The notes under the pieces are model-generated. The model searched no databases, was not told where the DNA came from, and saw nothing but the letters and a program-made list of their open reading frames with translations. Below are positions 5,890-12,528 of a DNA stretch of 37,334 nt, piece by piece. How positions within the stretch are numbered: position 1 is the first letter of the stretch; the number at the start of each line of letters is the position of its first letter. Source of the DNA: Neisseriaceae bacterium. GTDB lineage: Bacteria; Pseudomonadota; Gammaproteobacteria; Burkholderiales; UBA11063. A program made the position numbers and the translations under genes. The DNA lies in the NCBI GenBank assembly GCA_003962895.1, contig RXKI01000080.1, forward strand, positions 1 through 37,334, in the 5' to 3' direction.

Positions 5890-5903
5890 TGGGCACGAGT
5901 CTG

Positions 5904-5975
5904 ATTCTTTACTAAACAAAAGAATTGTTTAGTAAAGAATCCTTTTCTTTTCTTTATTTTTTTTAAAGAAAAGAA
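5904..5975. terminator. Double hairpin closing the small-gene block
   Basis: A perfect 16-bp inverted repeat ATTCTTTACTAAACAA (5904-5919) / TTGTTTAGTAAAGAAT (5925-5940) with loop AAGAA is followed by a pyrimidine run. A second stem TTCTTTTCTTT (5945-5955) / AAAGAAAAGAA (5965-5975) has a T8 loop. The long near-symmetric stem could terminate transcription from both sides. Confidence 0.85.
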
Positions 5976-5997
5976 TTAAAAAATTCTTGTGAAAAAT

Positions 5998-6007
5998 ATA
6001 GGGTACA
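5998..6007 (-). repeat. Reversed TGTACCCTAT element
   Basis: ATAGGGTACA is the reverse complement of the element core, and the only inverted copy seen. It points left into the double hairpin, mirroring the forward copy at 5880 on the other side. No gene start follows it on the minus strand. Confidence 0.55.
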
Positions 6008-6251
6008 GTTAAACCCCCCTCCCCCACCCCCCGCAACATCACCCCTGTCTTTATTTAATTGAAAGACTAATTCCAAAATTATCCCGAAACTGATTTTAAA
6101 AACAATTTTCCCAAAGATTTTAATCCAACAATTCTAAATTAATCTCTAAATCTAGAAAAAGTTGCAAAAAACCAATTTCAAAAAAATCCGCCACAAAATT
6201 TTTGCGAAAATTCACGAGAGGGTTTCTATAATAAACTTAAAGGAGACAATT
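6008..6251. other. Non-coding boundary with a C-rich tract
   Basis: C6-T-C5-A-C6 at 6014-6032 (G-runs on the minus strand) could form a G-quadruplex-like structure. The remaining ~200 bases are AT-rich with no convincing ORF and contain the promoter of the next gene. Composition and codon use change sharply across this stretch. Confidence 0.55.
6202..6245 (+). promoter_or_regulatory. Sigma70-like promoter and ribosome site for the 6252 gene
   Basis: The -10 is a perfect TATAAT at 6227-6232. The -35 candidate TTGCGA at 6202-6207 has a long 19-nt spacing, or GCGAAA at 17. AGGAG at 6241-6245 is 6 nt before the ATG. Confidence 0.55.
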
Positions 6252-6728
6252 ATGATTCGTAGAAATTTTTTAAATAGTATTTTGGCGTTGCCTGTGTTTA
6301 GTTTTTTGGGGATGTCAAAAAACAAAGAAGAAAATAAGATAGAAAAAGAGCCGATTGAATTTTATAATGGAGTTAATATAGATTATAGTAAAAACATGAC
6401 AGATGAGATGAAAATCGGTTTAGAAGCGGATATTGCAACTTGGTTGAAGAATTATGATTCTCCAATGTTGGAAGTGAATATTAAAGGAATTTCTGGACCG
6501 ATTGTTTTCTTTCGTTCAGAAATCAATATTAAATCTGCTCTTAACGTGTGGGAAGTTTGGTATATTGCAAGTAGTGATGTATATCCTAAATTAATTTCTT
6601 ATAAAAAAGGATATATTGGAACAAATCAATATGAAGATGGTCTTGTTTTAAATAATGAAATTAGACCTGTAAATTATGGTTCAGGGGAAGAAAAAAGATC
6701 ATTTTATTGGTTTAATGAAAAATACTAG
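6252..6728 (+). CDS. Putative exported protein with Tat-like signal
   Basis: 158 residues. MIRRNFLNSILALPVFSFLG is a twin-arginine-like signal (RRNFL plus hydrophobic core), close to the signals of the minus-strand proteins at 8794 and 9522, but it lacks an obvious AxA cleavage site. The mature part is acidic, with IEFYNGVNIDYSKNMTDEMK, an alternating GISGPIVFFRSEINI strand region and a Trp/Tyr-rich end (SFYWFNEKY); no MORN-like repeat is seen. AAAGGAG and a perfect -10 give a confident start. It converges on the repeat array and its stop codon shares bases with that of the 6725 gene. Confidence 0.78.
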   Translation: MIRRNFLNSILALPVFSFLGMSKNKEENKIEKEPIEFYNGVNIDYSKNMTDEMKIGLEADIATWLKNYDSPMLEVNIKGISGPIVFFRSEINIKSALNVWEVWYIASSDVYPKLISYKKGYIGTNQYEDGLVLNNEIRPVNYGSGEEKRSFYWFNEKY

Positions 6729-7159
6729 ATTGTTTCCATTTTAACAAACTCTCCATAATGAAACCAATATTGTTTGTTGCCGTAGATTGCTGCTGGACCA
6801 TTATTTCTGTGAAGTTTTCCCCACTCCCAATATTCTTGATCTCCATTTGAATAAATGACTGCTGGTCCATTACGTTTATGCAGACAAATACCGTGATGTC
6901 TGTCGTAATGCCATTCTTTAGTTCCATTTTCATATTCTACAATTTTGTATGGAATGCCATTTTCCCAATATTCACAACTCCCATCTGCATAAATTACGGC
7001 AGGAAGGCAATTATCTCTATGTCTTCTTCCATCAAACCACCATTCTACATCTCCATCATCCCATTCTATTGCTGGACCTTTTGTTCTATGACGGTACATA
7101 CTAACAAGAGTTAATTTTCTCCAAGTTTTTCTTGAATTGCTGAAATTTACGATGTACAT
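6725..7159 (-). CDS. MORN-like repeat protein, last gene of the array
   Basis: 144 residues, four repeat units (HRTKGPAIEW, HRDNCLPAVIY, HKRNGPAVIY, HRNNGPAAIY). ATG 7159 overlaps the upstream gene's end by 13 nt. The usual KCIV end is replaced by VKMETI, as expected since no gene follows to share the junction. It converges with the 6252 gene, stops overlapping, with no terminator between. Confidence 0.85.
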   Translation of the reverse strand: MYIVNFSNSRKTWRKLTLVSMYRHRTKGPAIEWDDGDVEWWFDGRRHRDNCLPAVIYADGSCEYWENGIPYKIVEYENGTKEWHYDRHHGICLHKRNGPAVIYSNGDQEYWEWGKLHRNNGPAAIYGNKQYWFHYGEFVKMETI

Positions 7160-7605
7160 TTAATAAACTCTCCATAATAAAACCAATATTGTTTGTTGCC
7201 GTAGATGACAGCGGGACCGTTATTTCTATGTCGTTTTCCCCATTGCCAATATTCTACATCGCCATTTGGGTAAATTATTGCAGGTTTATTTTCCATATGT
7301 AATTTGAGGCTATTTGGTGAGCTATTTGTGGAGATTAGATAGCTCCAATATTCTTTAGTTCCATTTGGTTGTTCTATTATTTTGTATTTGACTCCATTGT
7401 TCCAATATTCGAATCCTCTATGAGAATTCACTGCTGGCAGATCACTGTCACGATGTCTCCTTCCTTGAATCCAATATTCTTTGTCTCCATTTGAGTAAAC
7501 TACTGCTGGACCTTTTTTTCTATGATTTCTATTATTGGAATTTATCCAAATTTCATAACAACCTTTTTGTCTATGGATATTATAAGTTCTCAAACAATAA
7601 TGCAT
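7147..7605 (-). CDS. MORN-like repeat protein
   Basis: 152 residues starting MHYCLRTYNIHRQKGC, with units HRKKGPAVVY, HRDSDLPAVN, a diverged KPAIIY unit and HRNNGPAVIY; ends FIKCTS. ATG overlaps the upstream gene by 16 nt instead of 13, because one codon was added to both sides (KCIIV / MHYCL). Confidence 0.85.
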   Translation of the reverse strand: MHYCLRTYNIHRQKGCYEIWINSNNRNHRKKGPAVVYSNGDKEYWIQGRRHRDSDLPAVNSHRGFEYWNNGVKYKIIEQPNGTKEYWSYLISTNSSPNSLKLHMENKPAIIYPNGDVEYWQWGKRHRNNGPAVIYGNKQYWFYYGEFIKCTS

Positions 7606-8018
7606 TTCACAAATTCTCCACGATAGAACCAGTATTGTTTATTGCCGTATATGACAGCAGGACCATCTAGTCTGTTAAGTTTTCCCCAATTCCAATATTC
7701 AACATCTCCATTTGAATATTGGACAGCAGGACCACTATATCTGTGTAGAAGACCTACGCAGTGCCATTCTTTAGTTCCATTTGTATAAGTTACGCTGGGG
7801 TTATCGTCAAAAGATTGTAATTTATGGTCATTATTGTCTATAATTGCAATAATTTCTGTTTTTTCATCTGTTTTCGATATTGTATATTCAAGACAATTCC
7901 ACCAATAAAATTTAGTTCCGTCTGGGTATTCTACTGCGGGTTGTCCGATAATTTTTCTATGTGGGATTTGGTTTTTTCTCCAAATTTTGTTAAATACGTT
8001 GTAGGTTAATGAGTACAT
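7590..8018 (-). CDS. MORN-like repeat protein
   Basis: 142 residues starting MYSLTYNVFNKIWRKN, units HRKIIGQPAVEY, a diverged NPSVTY unit, HRYSGPAVQY and NRLDGPAVIY; ends FVKCIIV. Between the first two units lies a variable acidic stretch (ISKTDEKTEIIAIIDNND). Its start lies inside the restored end of the frameshifted gene upstream (13-nt overlap at 8006-8018). Confidence 0.85.
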   Translation of the reverse strand: MYSLTYNVFNKIWRKNQIPHRKIIGQPAVEYPDGTKFYWWNCLEYTISKTDEKTEIIAIIDNNDHKLQSFDDNPSVTYTNGTKEWHCVGLLHRYSGPAVQYSNGDVEYWNWGKLNRLDGPAVIYGNKQYWFYRGEFVKCIIV

Positions 8019-8505
8019 TTGATAAAATTCCCATTTTCAAACCAGTATTGTTTGTTACCATATATGACAGCAGGACCATCTGATTTATGTTTTTTCCATA
8101 ATCCCAATGTTCTATATCGCCATTTGAATAAGATATTGCTGGGATATTGTTTAATGATTGTAATTCAAATTTTTTACGATGTGTATTATAACGATAAAGT
8201 TCTCTAGTTCCATTTTCATATTTTGCAACTTTAAATTGACTATCTGAATAAAAATAATAGTCTTCTTTAAACATAACGGCTGGACCTTCTACGGGGCTTC
8301 TGTGTCTTTTCCCATCTAGCCACCATTCTTTATCGCCATTTGTGTATTCTATAGCAGGTTTATTTTTTCTATGATATTTTCTATTCTTTTCCCAGCATTT
8401 TGCTTTGGGTCTTGAAGAGGAAAGAACATAAAACAATCTACGTCCATCTTCATGGTGTATATCTAAATCAGGAATTAAAATTTTTTTAAAAGTTAATGAG
8501 TACAT
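8006..8505 (-). pseudogene. MORN-like repeat protein with a frameshift at a slippery A6 run
   Basis: Starts MYSLTFKKILIPDLD and carries HRKNKPAIEY, HRSPVEGPAVMF and NNIPAISY units. Read straight, the frame leaves the repeat at GGAAAAAACAT (8087-8097) and ends at 7990 with unrelated residues. In the -1 frame the sequence continues as HKSDGPAVIYGNKQYWF...FIKCTH and stops at 8006, giving exactly the usual 13-nt overlap with the next gene. The site reads GG-A-AAA-AAC in the zero frame, a classic -1 slippery heptamer. Options are programmed -1 frameshifting, a real one-base deletion (A7 to A6), or a homopolymer sequencing error. Confidence 0.75.
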
Positions 8506-8789
8506 TTTTGAAATTCTCCATTAACAAACCAATATTGTTTATTCCTGTAGATAACTGCTGGACCATCAGTTCTATGTCTTTTGCCATTAAACCAATATTC
8601 AACGTCTCCATTTGAATATTCAATAGCTGGCTTACCTGCTCTGTGTAAGACTCCATAGAGATGCCATTCTTTTGTGCCATTGTCCCAAATTATTTGAGGA
8701 TGACTTGGATTTCCTACAGAAAGAGTTAAACAACCGTTTTTTTTGAAATACCAACCGCCATTTTCATGATAAGTCTTATTATTAGTCAT
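8493..8789 (-). CDS. Short MORN-like repeat protein
   Basis: 98 residues starting MTNNKTYHENGGWYFKKNG rather than MYxL. Units: a diverged HPQIIWDNGTKEWH, HRAGKPAIEY and HRTDGPAVIY, ending FQKCTH with a 13-nt overlap to the next start. It appears to be a shortened member that lost the usual N-terminal half. It follows the Tat-signal gene at 8794 by 4 nt. Confidence 0.82.
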   Translation of the reverse strand: MTNNKTYHENGGWYFKKNGCLTLSVGNPSHPQIIWDNGTKEWHLYGVLHRAGKPAIEYSNGDVEYWFNGKRHRTDGPAVIYRNKQYWFVNGEFQKCTH

Positions 8790-8793
8790 AATT

Positions 8794-9309
8794 TTAAGAA
8801 TTCATTAACCACTCATCATTTTTACGAATTCCTTGGCACCAATATTCATTATGTCCATTGATTCTTTCGATAGCAGGCAGGTTATCTCTGTGTATTTTTC
8901 CGTCAAAAAACCATGCTTTAAATTCATGATTTTCTATAGCAGGTCCATCGATTCTATGGCGTTTTCCGTTAATCCAATATTCTTTATTTCCATTGGAGTA
9001 AACAACTGCTGGACCATTTTCTCTATGACGTTTTCCCTTACAATACCATTCTTTTGATCCATCTTTGTAGATTACCGCTGGGAGGTTATTGTCTCGATGA
9101 ATCTTTCCATTTTTCCAATATGTTTTAATGTTATTTTCACAAGATAAATATACTTCTCCGTTCATTGCGTAATAAGTTTTTTCTCCTAAGCGGAATCTAT
9201 TGTAGACTGCATTTTCTATATTCTTTTTGGGTTGTAGATTTTCCGCTAAGGCGGCACTACCTAATCCAAGAAATCCTAAAATGCCTTTGATGATATTTCT
9301 GCGGTTCAT
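8794..9309 (-). CDS. Exported MORN-like repeat protein with Tat-type signal
   Basis: 171 residues. MNRRNIIKGILGFLGLGSAALAE has twin Arg, a hydrophobic core and an ALA cleavage site, so export through the Tat pathway or membrane anchoring is likely. The mature part has four units (HRDNNLPAVIY, HRENGPAVVY, HRIDGPAIEN, HRDNLPAIER) but lacks the GNKQYWF terminal unit, ending GIRKNDEWLMNS. The ATG overlaps the stop of an upstream remnant (ATGA). It shares the leader of the 9522 protein, so the repeats occur in both cytoplasmic and exported forms. Confidence 0.85.
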   Translation of the reverse strand: MNRRNIIKGILGFLGLGSAALAENLQPKKNIENAVYNRFRLGEKTYYAMNGEVYLSCENNIKTYWKNGKIHRDNNLPAVIYKDGSKEWYCKGKRHRENGPAVVYSNGNKEYWINGKRHRIDGPAIENHEFKAWFFDGKIHRDNLPAIERINGHNEYWCQGIRKNDEWLMNS

Positions 9310-9521
9310 GATTGTTCTTTTTGAAATGGGTTTGGGTTGAATGGGGGATAGTTGTTTGGAATGTCGTAATTATAGACTCTATATTGGAGTTTTCCATTTT
9401 TGTAATAAGTGATAGTTTGTTCGTTTACGATTTGTTCTTGTGGTGTATTTTTAGTTTCGTTTGTTGGTGTGTAATTTGCCGTTAAGGCGGCATCACTTAA
9501 TCCGAGAAATGCTAATGCACT
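9306..9521 (-). pseudogene. Remnant of a third Tat-signal paralog, start lost
   Basis: Directly after the stop of the 9522 gene, in the same frame, the sequence reads SALAFLGLSDAALTANYTPT, clearly the hydrophobic core and cleavage region of a Tat-type leader like that at 8794, but the MNRRN start is missing and there is no ATG. It continues TITYYKNGKLQYRVYNYD and ends KEQS at a TGA overlapping the next ATG. About 70 codons remain. Confidence 0.7.
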
Positions 9522-10034
9522 TTAGGAAACAATTTCTTCTAATTTTATAAATTTACCGTTTTGATACCATTCAGCTCGAAATCGATTTTCATAAGTTATA
9601 GCAGGTCCATCTTCTCTATGTAATTTTCCATGTTTCTGCCATTGTTCTGTTCCATCGCTCCAAATAGATGCAGGTCCATTATCTCTATGTTGAAGACCAT
9701 TTTGATACCAATGTTGGTCTCCTTTTTTAGTTCCTCCATGCGTATTATCAATTGCTGGGAGATCGTCGTCTCTATGAAGCAACCCATTTTTCCAATATTT
9801 TTTGCCAGATTTGTCACAAGTCAAATAAACTTCACCATTTAGAGTGTAGTAATTTTCATCTCCTTTTCGAAATGTGTTATAAACATTTCCATTTGAATCC
9901 ATATAAGGTTCGCCATTTTTCTTAAATGATTCAAGTTGCATACAAGAATTTGTATTTGAGCTTTTTGTTGCGAAGGCAACAGAGCATGCCCCAAAAAATC
10001 CCAAAATGCTTTTGAATATATTTCTACGATTCAT
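9522..10034 (-). CDS. Exported MORN-like repeat protein with Tat-type signal
   Basis: 170 residues. The leader MNRRNIFKSILGFFGACSVAFA has twin Arg and a hydrophobic core with a Cys (GACSVA), so either signal-peptidase cleavage or a lipoprotein-like site could be considered. Units: HRDDDLPAID, HRDNGPASIW and HREDGPAITY, each with the NG turn. A linker with YTLNGEVYLTCDKSGKKYW matches the 8794 protein (YYAMNGEVYLSC). It ends IKLEEIVS, followed immediately by the remnant at 9306. Confidence 0.85.
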   Translation of the reverse strand: MNRRNIFKSILGFFGACSVAFATKSSNTNSCMQLESFKKNGEPYMDSNGNVYNTFRKGDENYYTLNGEVYLTCDKSGKKYWKNGLLHRDDDLPAIDNTHGGTKKGDQHWYQNGLQHRDNGPASIWSDGTEQWQKHGKLHREDGPAITYENRFRAEWYQNGKFIKLEEIVS

Positions 10035-10093
10035 GATTTTTTCCTTCTGAATTTGGTTTTGACTCTTTTGAATACATTTCTGCGATTAGTCAT
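10031..10093 (-). pseudogene. Remnant N-terminus of a fourth Tat-signal paralog
   Basis: A 20-codon ORF, MTNRRNVFKRVKTKFRRKKS. The first nine residues match the MNRRNIFK start of the 9522 protein; the hydrophobic core is gone. Its TGA overlaps the next ATG. Confidence 0.6.
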
Positions 10094-10107
10094 TGTTTTT
10101 TTGAATT

Positions 10108-10281
10108 TTAATAAGAAACCAGTGATAGCAAACCGCCAACAAAAGAAATGACAATTGACATTACGCCAACCGTCCAAGTAATGATTTGAGCGAATCCATT
10201 TACTTTTTTTGTTTTCTTTAAGGAATAAATTCCAAACAAGAATAGATTGGTTAAAACAACAATTTGCACAATAAAAAGCAT
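10108..10281 (-). CDS. 57-residue membrane protein
   Basis: Two hydrophobic segments (MLFIVQIVVLTNLFLFGIY and VGVMSIVISFVGGLLSLVSY) are separated by a basic loop (SLKKTKKVNGFAQIITW), predicting a hairpin with cytoplasmic loop. GAAGAAGGATTAGAATA precedes the ATG at 10281 and gives a good ribosome site. The gene lies between the gatB relic and the decayed Tat leader. Confidence 0.72.
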   Translation of the reverse strand: MLFIVQIVVLTNLFLFGIYSLKKTKKVNGFAQIITWTVGVMSIVISFVGGLLSLVSY

Positions 10282-10307
10282 TATTCTAATCCTTCTTCAT
10301 TATAGGA

Positions 10308-10846
10308 TTAAACAGAATCTTTCAAGCATTTTAAGATTAGAGTTTTAACATTTTGTGGGTCTTCTCCTTTTGATTCCTTTAGGACTTTTCCTATTAAAGC
10401 TGAAGCTGCTTCTGTTTTTCCATTGAGATAATCTTGTTTTATTTTTTGATTTTCTTTTATAACTTTTTTTATAATTGAATCTAAATCTTTTGATTGAGTA
10501 TACTCTGAAATTATTTTTTCATAAGAATTTAATTCAAAATTTTCTTCACTCCATTTTTCTAGAATTTTTTTTGCAATTGATTTTGGAAATTTGATAATTT
10601 TTTCTATGTAATCAATTGGTAGTTTTCTAAAAATTGGTTCATTAATATACCAATTTGCAATTTCTTGGGAATTTTGATTAATTATTGCTTTAGAATAAAT
10701 TTCAGTTAATCCTTGTTCTATGATAAAAGAAGAATCTTTTAATGATAATCCCCATTCTTGTCTTGATTCATTAAGAGTTTTTATTTTTGGAATATGTTTT
10801 ATTTTTACTTGGCATGAATTTCCAACCCAACTATAAGTTTATACAT
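10308..10846 (-). pseudogene. gatB: Internally deleted, frameshifted gatB relic
   Basis: The first codons read MYKLIVGLEIH, the hallmark start of GatB (Asp/Glu-tRNA amidotransferase subunit B). The frame then breaks at about 10814; one frame over it continues CQVK, completing the GatB motif GLEIHCQ. The rest corresponds to the GatB tail and YqeY-like tRNA-binding domain (SRQEWGLSLKDSS, EIANWYINEP, NGKTEAASALIGKVLKESKG). The whole catalytic core (roughly 270 residues in normal GatB) is absent. The long frame is open to 10308 without an ATG. One missing base explains the shift, giving 179 residues if restored. AAGGAAAAG precedes the ATG, which shares a base with the upstream stop (TAATG). It may be a dying horizontally acquired gene or a tail-only tRNA-binding protein. 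Confidence 0.8.
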
Positions 10847-11205
10847 TAAAACTTTTCCTTTAGTTTTTCCCACTTTTCTTGAGTAAGTGGAATTCCGTTT
10901 AGATAATATGATTGTATTTTTTTAGATTCTATTGCTGGACCGTCTGTTCTGTGTAATTTTCCATCAATCCACCATTCTTTTGTTCCGTCTTTCCATTCAA
11001 CGGCTGGACCATCTGTTCTATGACGTTTTCCGTTAATTTGCCATTCTTTATCGCCTGCGAGAGTTTCAATAGCTGGTCCTGTGTTACAATGGAGTTTATT
11101 GTTTAATTTGAACTTAATTAGACCGTCTACTGATATTGTGTATTTTATATCTGGTTTTTTTTCTTGTTCTTTTTGAATTCTAGCTTCATATTGTTTAGGA
11201 ATCAT
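10846..11205 (-). CDS. MORN-like repeat protein, compact form
   Basis: 119 residues starting MIPKQYEARIQKEQEKKPDI, without the MYxL start. Three clean units (HCNTGPAIET, HRTDGPAVEW, HRTDGPAIES) then a unique helical tail (LTQEKWEKLKEKF). The ATG overlaps the upstream stop as ATGA (11202-11205). The repeats are the closest here to a perfect consensus. Confidence 0.85.
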   Translation of the reverse strand: MIPKQYEARIQKEQEKKPDIKYTISVDGLIKFKLNNKLHCNTGPAIETLAGDKEWQINGKRHRTDGPAVEWKDGTKEWWIDGKLHRTDGPAIESKKIQSYYLNGIPLTQEKWEKLKEKF

Positions 11206-11642
11206 TTTGTTTCTCTAATGAATTTGCCATTTTCGAAATAGTATTGTTTTTTACCATAGATGACTGCTGGACCGTTTTTATTGTGTCTTTCTCCATAAAG
11301 CCAATATTCTTGATCTCCATTTGAATAAGTTACAGCGGGTCCATCATATCTGTGAAGACGATCTTCTCTTCGCCATTCTTTTGTTCCATTATTCCAAATT
11401 ATTGATGGGCTATTATTTTCTATGTTATAACCGCTTAATATTGAACAATCTTTTTCTTTTGTGTAATGTCTTCCTTCAAAATACCAGCTTGTTCTAACAT
11501 CGACGCTTGTATTTGTCGTTAGAATTTCTTGAATTGCTGGACCTCTGGTTCTGTGATGTAGGAAATTGTTTTTTGATTTAAACTTTCCCCAATCCTCATA
11601 AATTTGATTTTTGCTTATGTTTCTCCTTATTAAACAATACAT
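11202..11642 (-). CDS. MORN-like repeat protein
   Basis: 146 residues starting MYCLIRRNISKNQIYEDWGK. Units HRTRGPAIQE, a diverged NSPSIIW, HRYDGPAVTY and HNKNGPAVIY. The variable middle (RTSWYFEGRHYTKEKDCSIL) resembles that of the 21533 and 16183 genes (EYFRREDYLVL, EYVRGDFCLIL), marking a subfamily. Ends FIRETK with ATGA overlap to the next gene. Confidence 0.86.
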   Translation of the reverse strand: MYCLIRRNISKNQIYEDWGKFKSKNNFLHHRTRGPAIQEILTTNTSVDVRTSWYFEGRHYTKEKDCSILSGYNIENNSPSIIWNNGTKEWRREDRLHRYDGPAVTYSNGDQEYWLYGERHNKNGPAVIYGKKQYYFENGKFIRETK

Positions 11643-12034
11643 TTGATAAAAACTCCATTAATAAACCAATATTGTTTGTTGCCGTAGATGACTGCTGGAC
11701 CATCTGATCTATGTCGTTTTCCATCTAACCAAAATTCTTTGTCTCCATTTGCGTATTCTACTGCTGGAAGGTCTTCTCTATTTAACTTTCCAAAAAGATC
11801 AATAAATTCTCTAGTTCCATTTTCTTGTAAATTGTATTCTTGTCCATTAATCCAATATTCTTTAGTTCCATTTGGTCTTTCTACTGCTGGTAGATTATGG
11901 TCACGATTCATACGTCCTTTTGTTGCCCACCATTTTTCTCCATTAGAAAAATTTATCGCTGGACCTTTTGTTCTATGTGCTTCTCCATCAAGCGTCCATT
12001 CTTTTTTGTTTTTTTTCAAAATCAAACAATACAT
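11630..12034 (-). CDS. MORN-like repeat protein
   Basis: 134 residues starting MYCLILKKNKKEWTLDGEAH. Units HRTKGPAINF, NRDHNLPAVER, NREDLPAVEY and HRSDGPAVIY, so it has unusually regular repeats throughout and no long variable stretch. Ends FIKCIV; both ends use the 13-nt overlap. Confidence 0.87.
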   Translation of the reverse strand: MYCLILKKNKKEWTLDGEAHRTKGPAINFSNGEKWWATKGRMNRDHNLPAVERPNGTKEYWINGQEYNLQENGTREFIDLFGKLNREDLPAVEYANGDKEFWLDGKRHRSDGPAVIYGNKQYWFINGVFIKCIV

Positions 12035-12528
12035 TTTTGAAATTCTCCATTTTCAAACCAATATTGTTTGTTTCCATAAATTACTGCTGGTCCGTTTGTT
12101 TTAAGTCTATGTCTTTTCCCGTGTTGCCACCATTCTTTATCGCCATTTGCGTAAATGACAGATGGAGAGTCGAGAACTAAAGTTCTACTTAGAAATCCGA
12201 AACAATGCCATTCTTTTGTTCCGTTTTTATAAATCACACTTGGATGATCGGCTATTGAATTTAATTTATATTCTATTGCTTGGGGAGTGAAAACAAAAGA
12301 TCGTATTTCTGTTGAAAATTCTGTCTCAACAATTTGGTACTCTCTTCCTTCATAAAACCATTCTTTTACACCTCCTTTTATATGTTCGTAAGCTGGTTTT
12401 AAAATTTTTCTATGTTTAATAAAAATGTTTTCAGACGTTTTCTTTGTCCAAGTTTTAGAAGATGGGGTTCTAACAATAAGCCCATTCGCTGGTGTGAAAT
12501 AAAATATAGAAACAGTCAAACAATACAT
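12022..12528 (-). CDS. MORN-like repeat protein
   Basis: 168 residues starting MYCLTVSIFYFTPANGLIV. Units: diverged HRKILKPAYE, DHPSVIY and LDSPSVIY, then HRLKTNGPAVIY with a two-residue insertion. The middle YQIVETEFSTEIRSF recurs in the 27836 and 18645 genes (VVKTIFSTEIRR, KIETDFSTETLT). Ends FQKCIV. Confidence 0.86.
   Translation of the reverse strand: MYCLTVSIFYFTPANGLIVRTPSSKTWTKKTSENIFIKHRKILKPAYEHIKGGVKEWFYEGREYQIVETEFSTEIRSFVFTPQAIEYKLNSIADHPSVIYKNGTKEWHCFGFLSRTLVLDSPSVIYANGDKEWWQHGKRHRLKTNGPAVIYGNKQYWFENGEFQKCIV

Larger units (their letters stand above)
78..5896 (+). repeat. Array of 22 dispersed intergenic TGTACCCTARTGGGCAC elements
   Basis: Strong copies begin at 78, 420, 700, 1005, 1274, 1609, 1909, 2272, 2486, 2781, 2925, 3131, 3588, 3829, 4041, 4252, 4410, 4862, 5100, 5279, 5541 and 5880; decayed copies begin at 1201, 1249, 2175 and 3371. 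The invariant core is TGTACCCT, usually followed by ARTGGGCAC. Each copy lies within a few bases of the upstream stop codon (TGATGTACCC, TAATTGTACCC) or supplies it, and 39-52 nt before the next start. An AAGGA or CAGGA ribosome site lies between element and start. The best copies can fold as GTACCC-TAAT-GGGCAC with one A-C mismatch, but others cannot, so the core sequence rather than the hairpin is conserved. Copies right after terminators (420, 2272) favour a promoter role; the copy at 5880, with no gene after it, favours a cassette boundary. Confidence 0.9.

Noticed and set aside
78-5896. CRISPR array or integron attC sites
   Set aside because: Spacers are open genes of variable length, the element is only ~17 bp, and it lacks the paired GTTRRRY/RYYYAAC core sites of attC.
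7824-8009. Plus-strand ORFs opposite the repeat genes (many, 60-140 aa)
   Set aside because: They recur at the same place opposite each paralog and mirror the repeat composition, so they are shadows.
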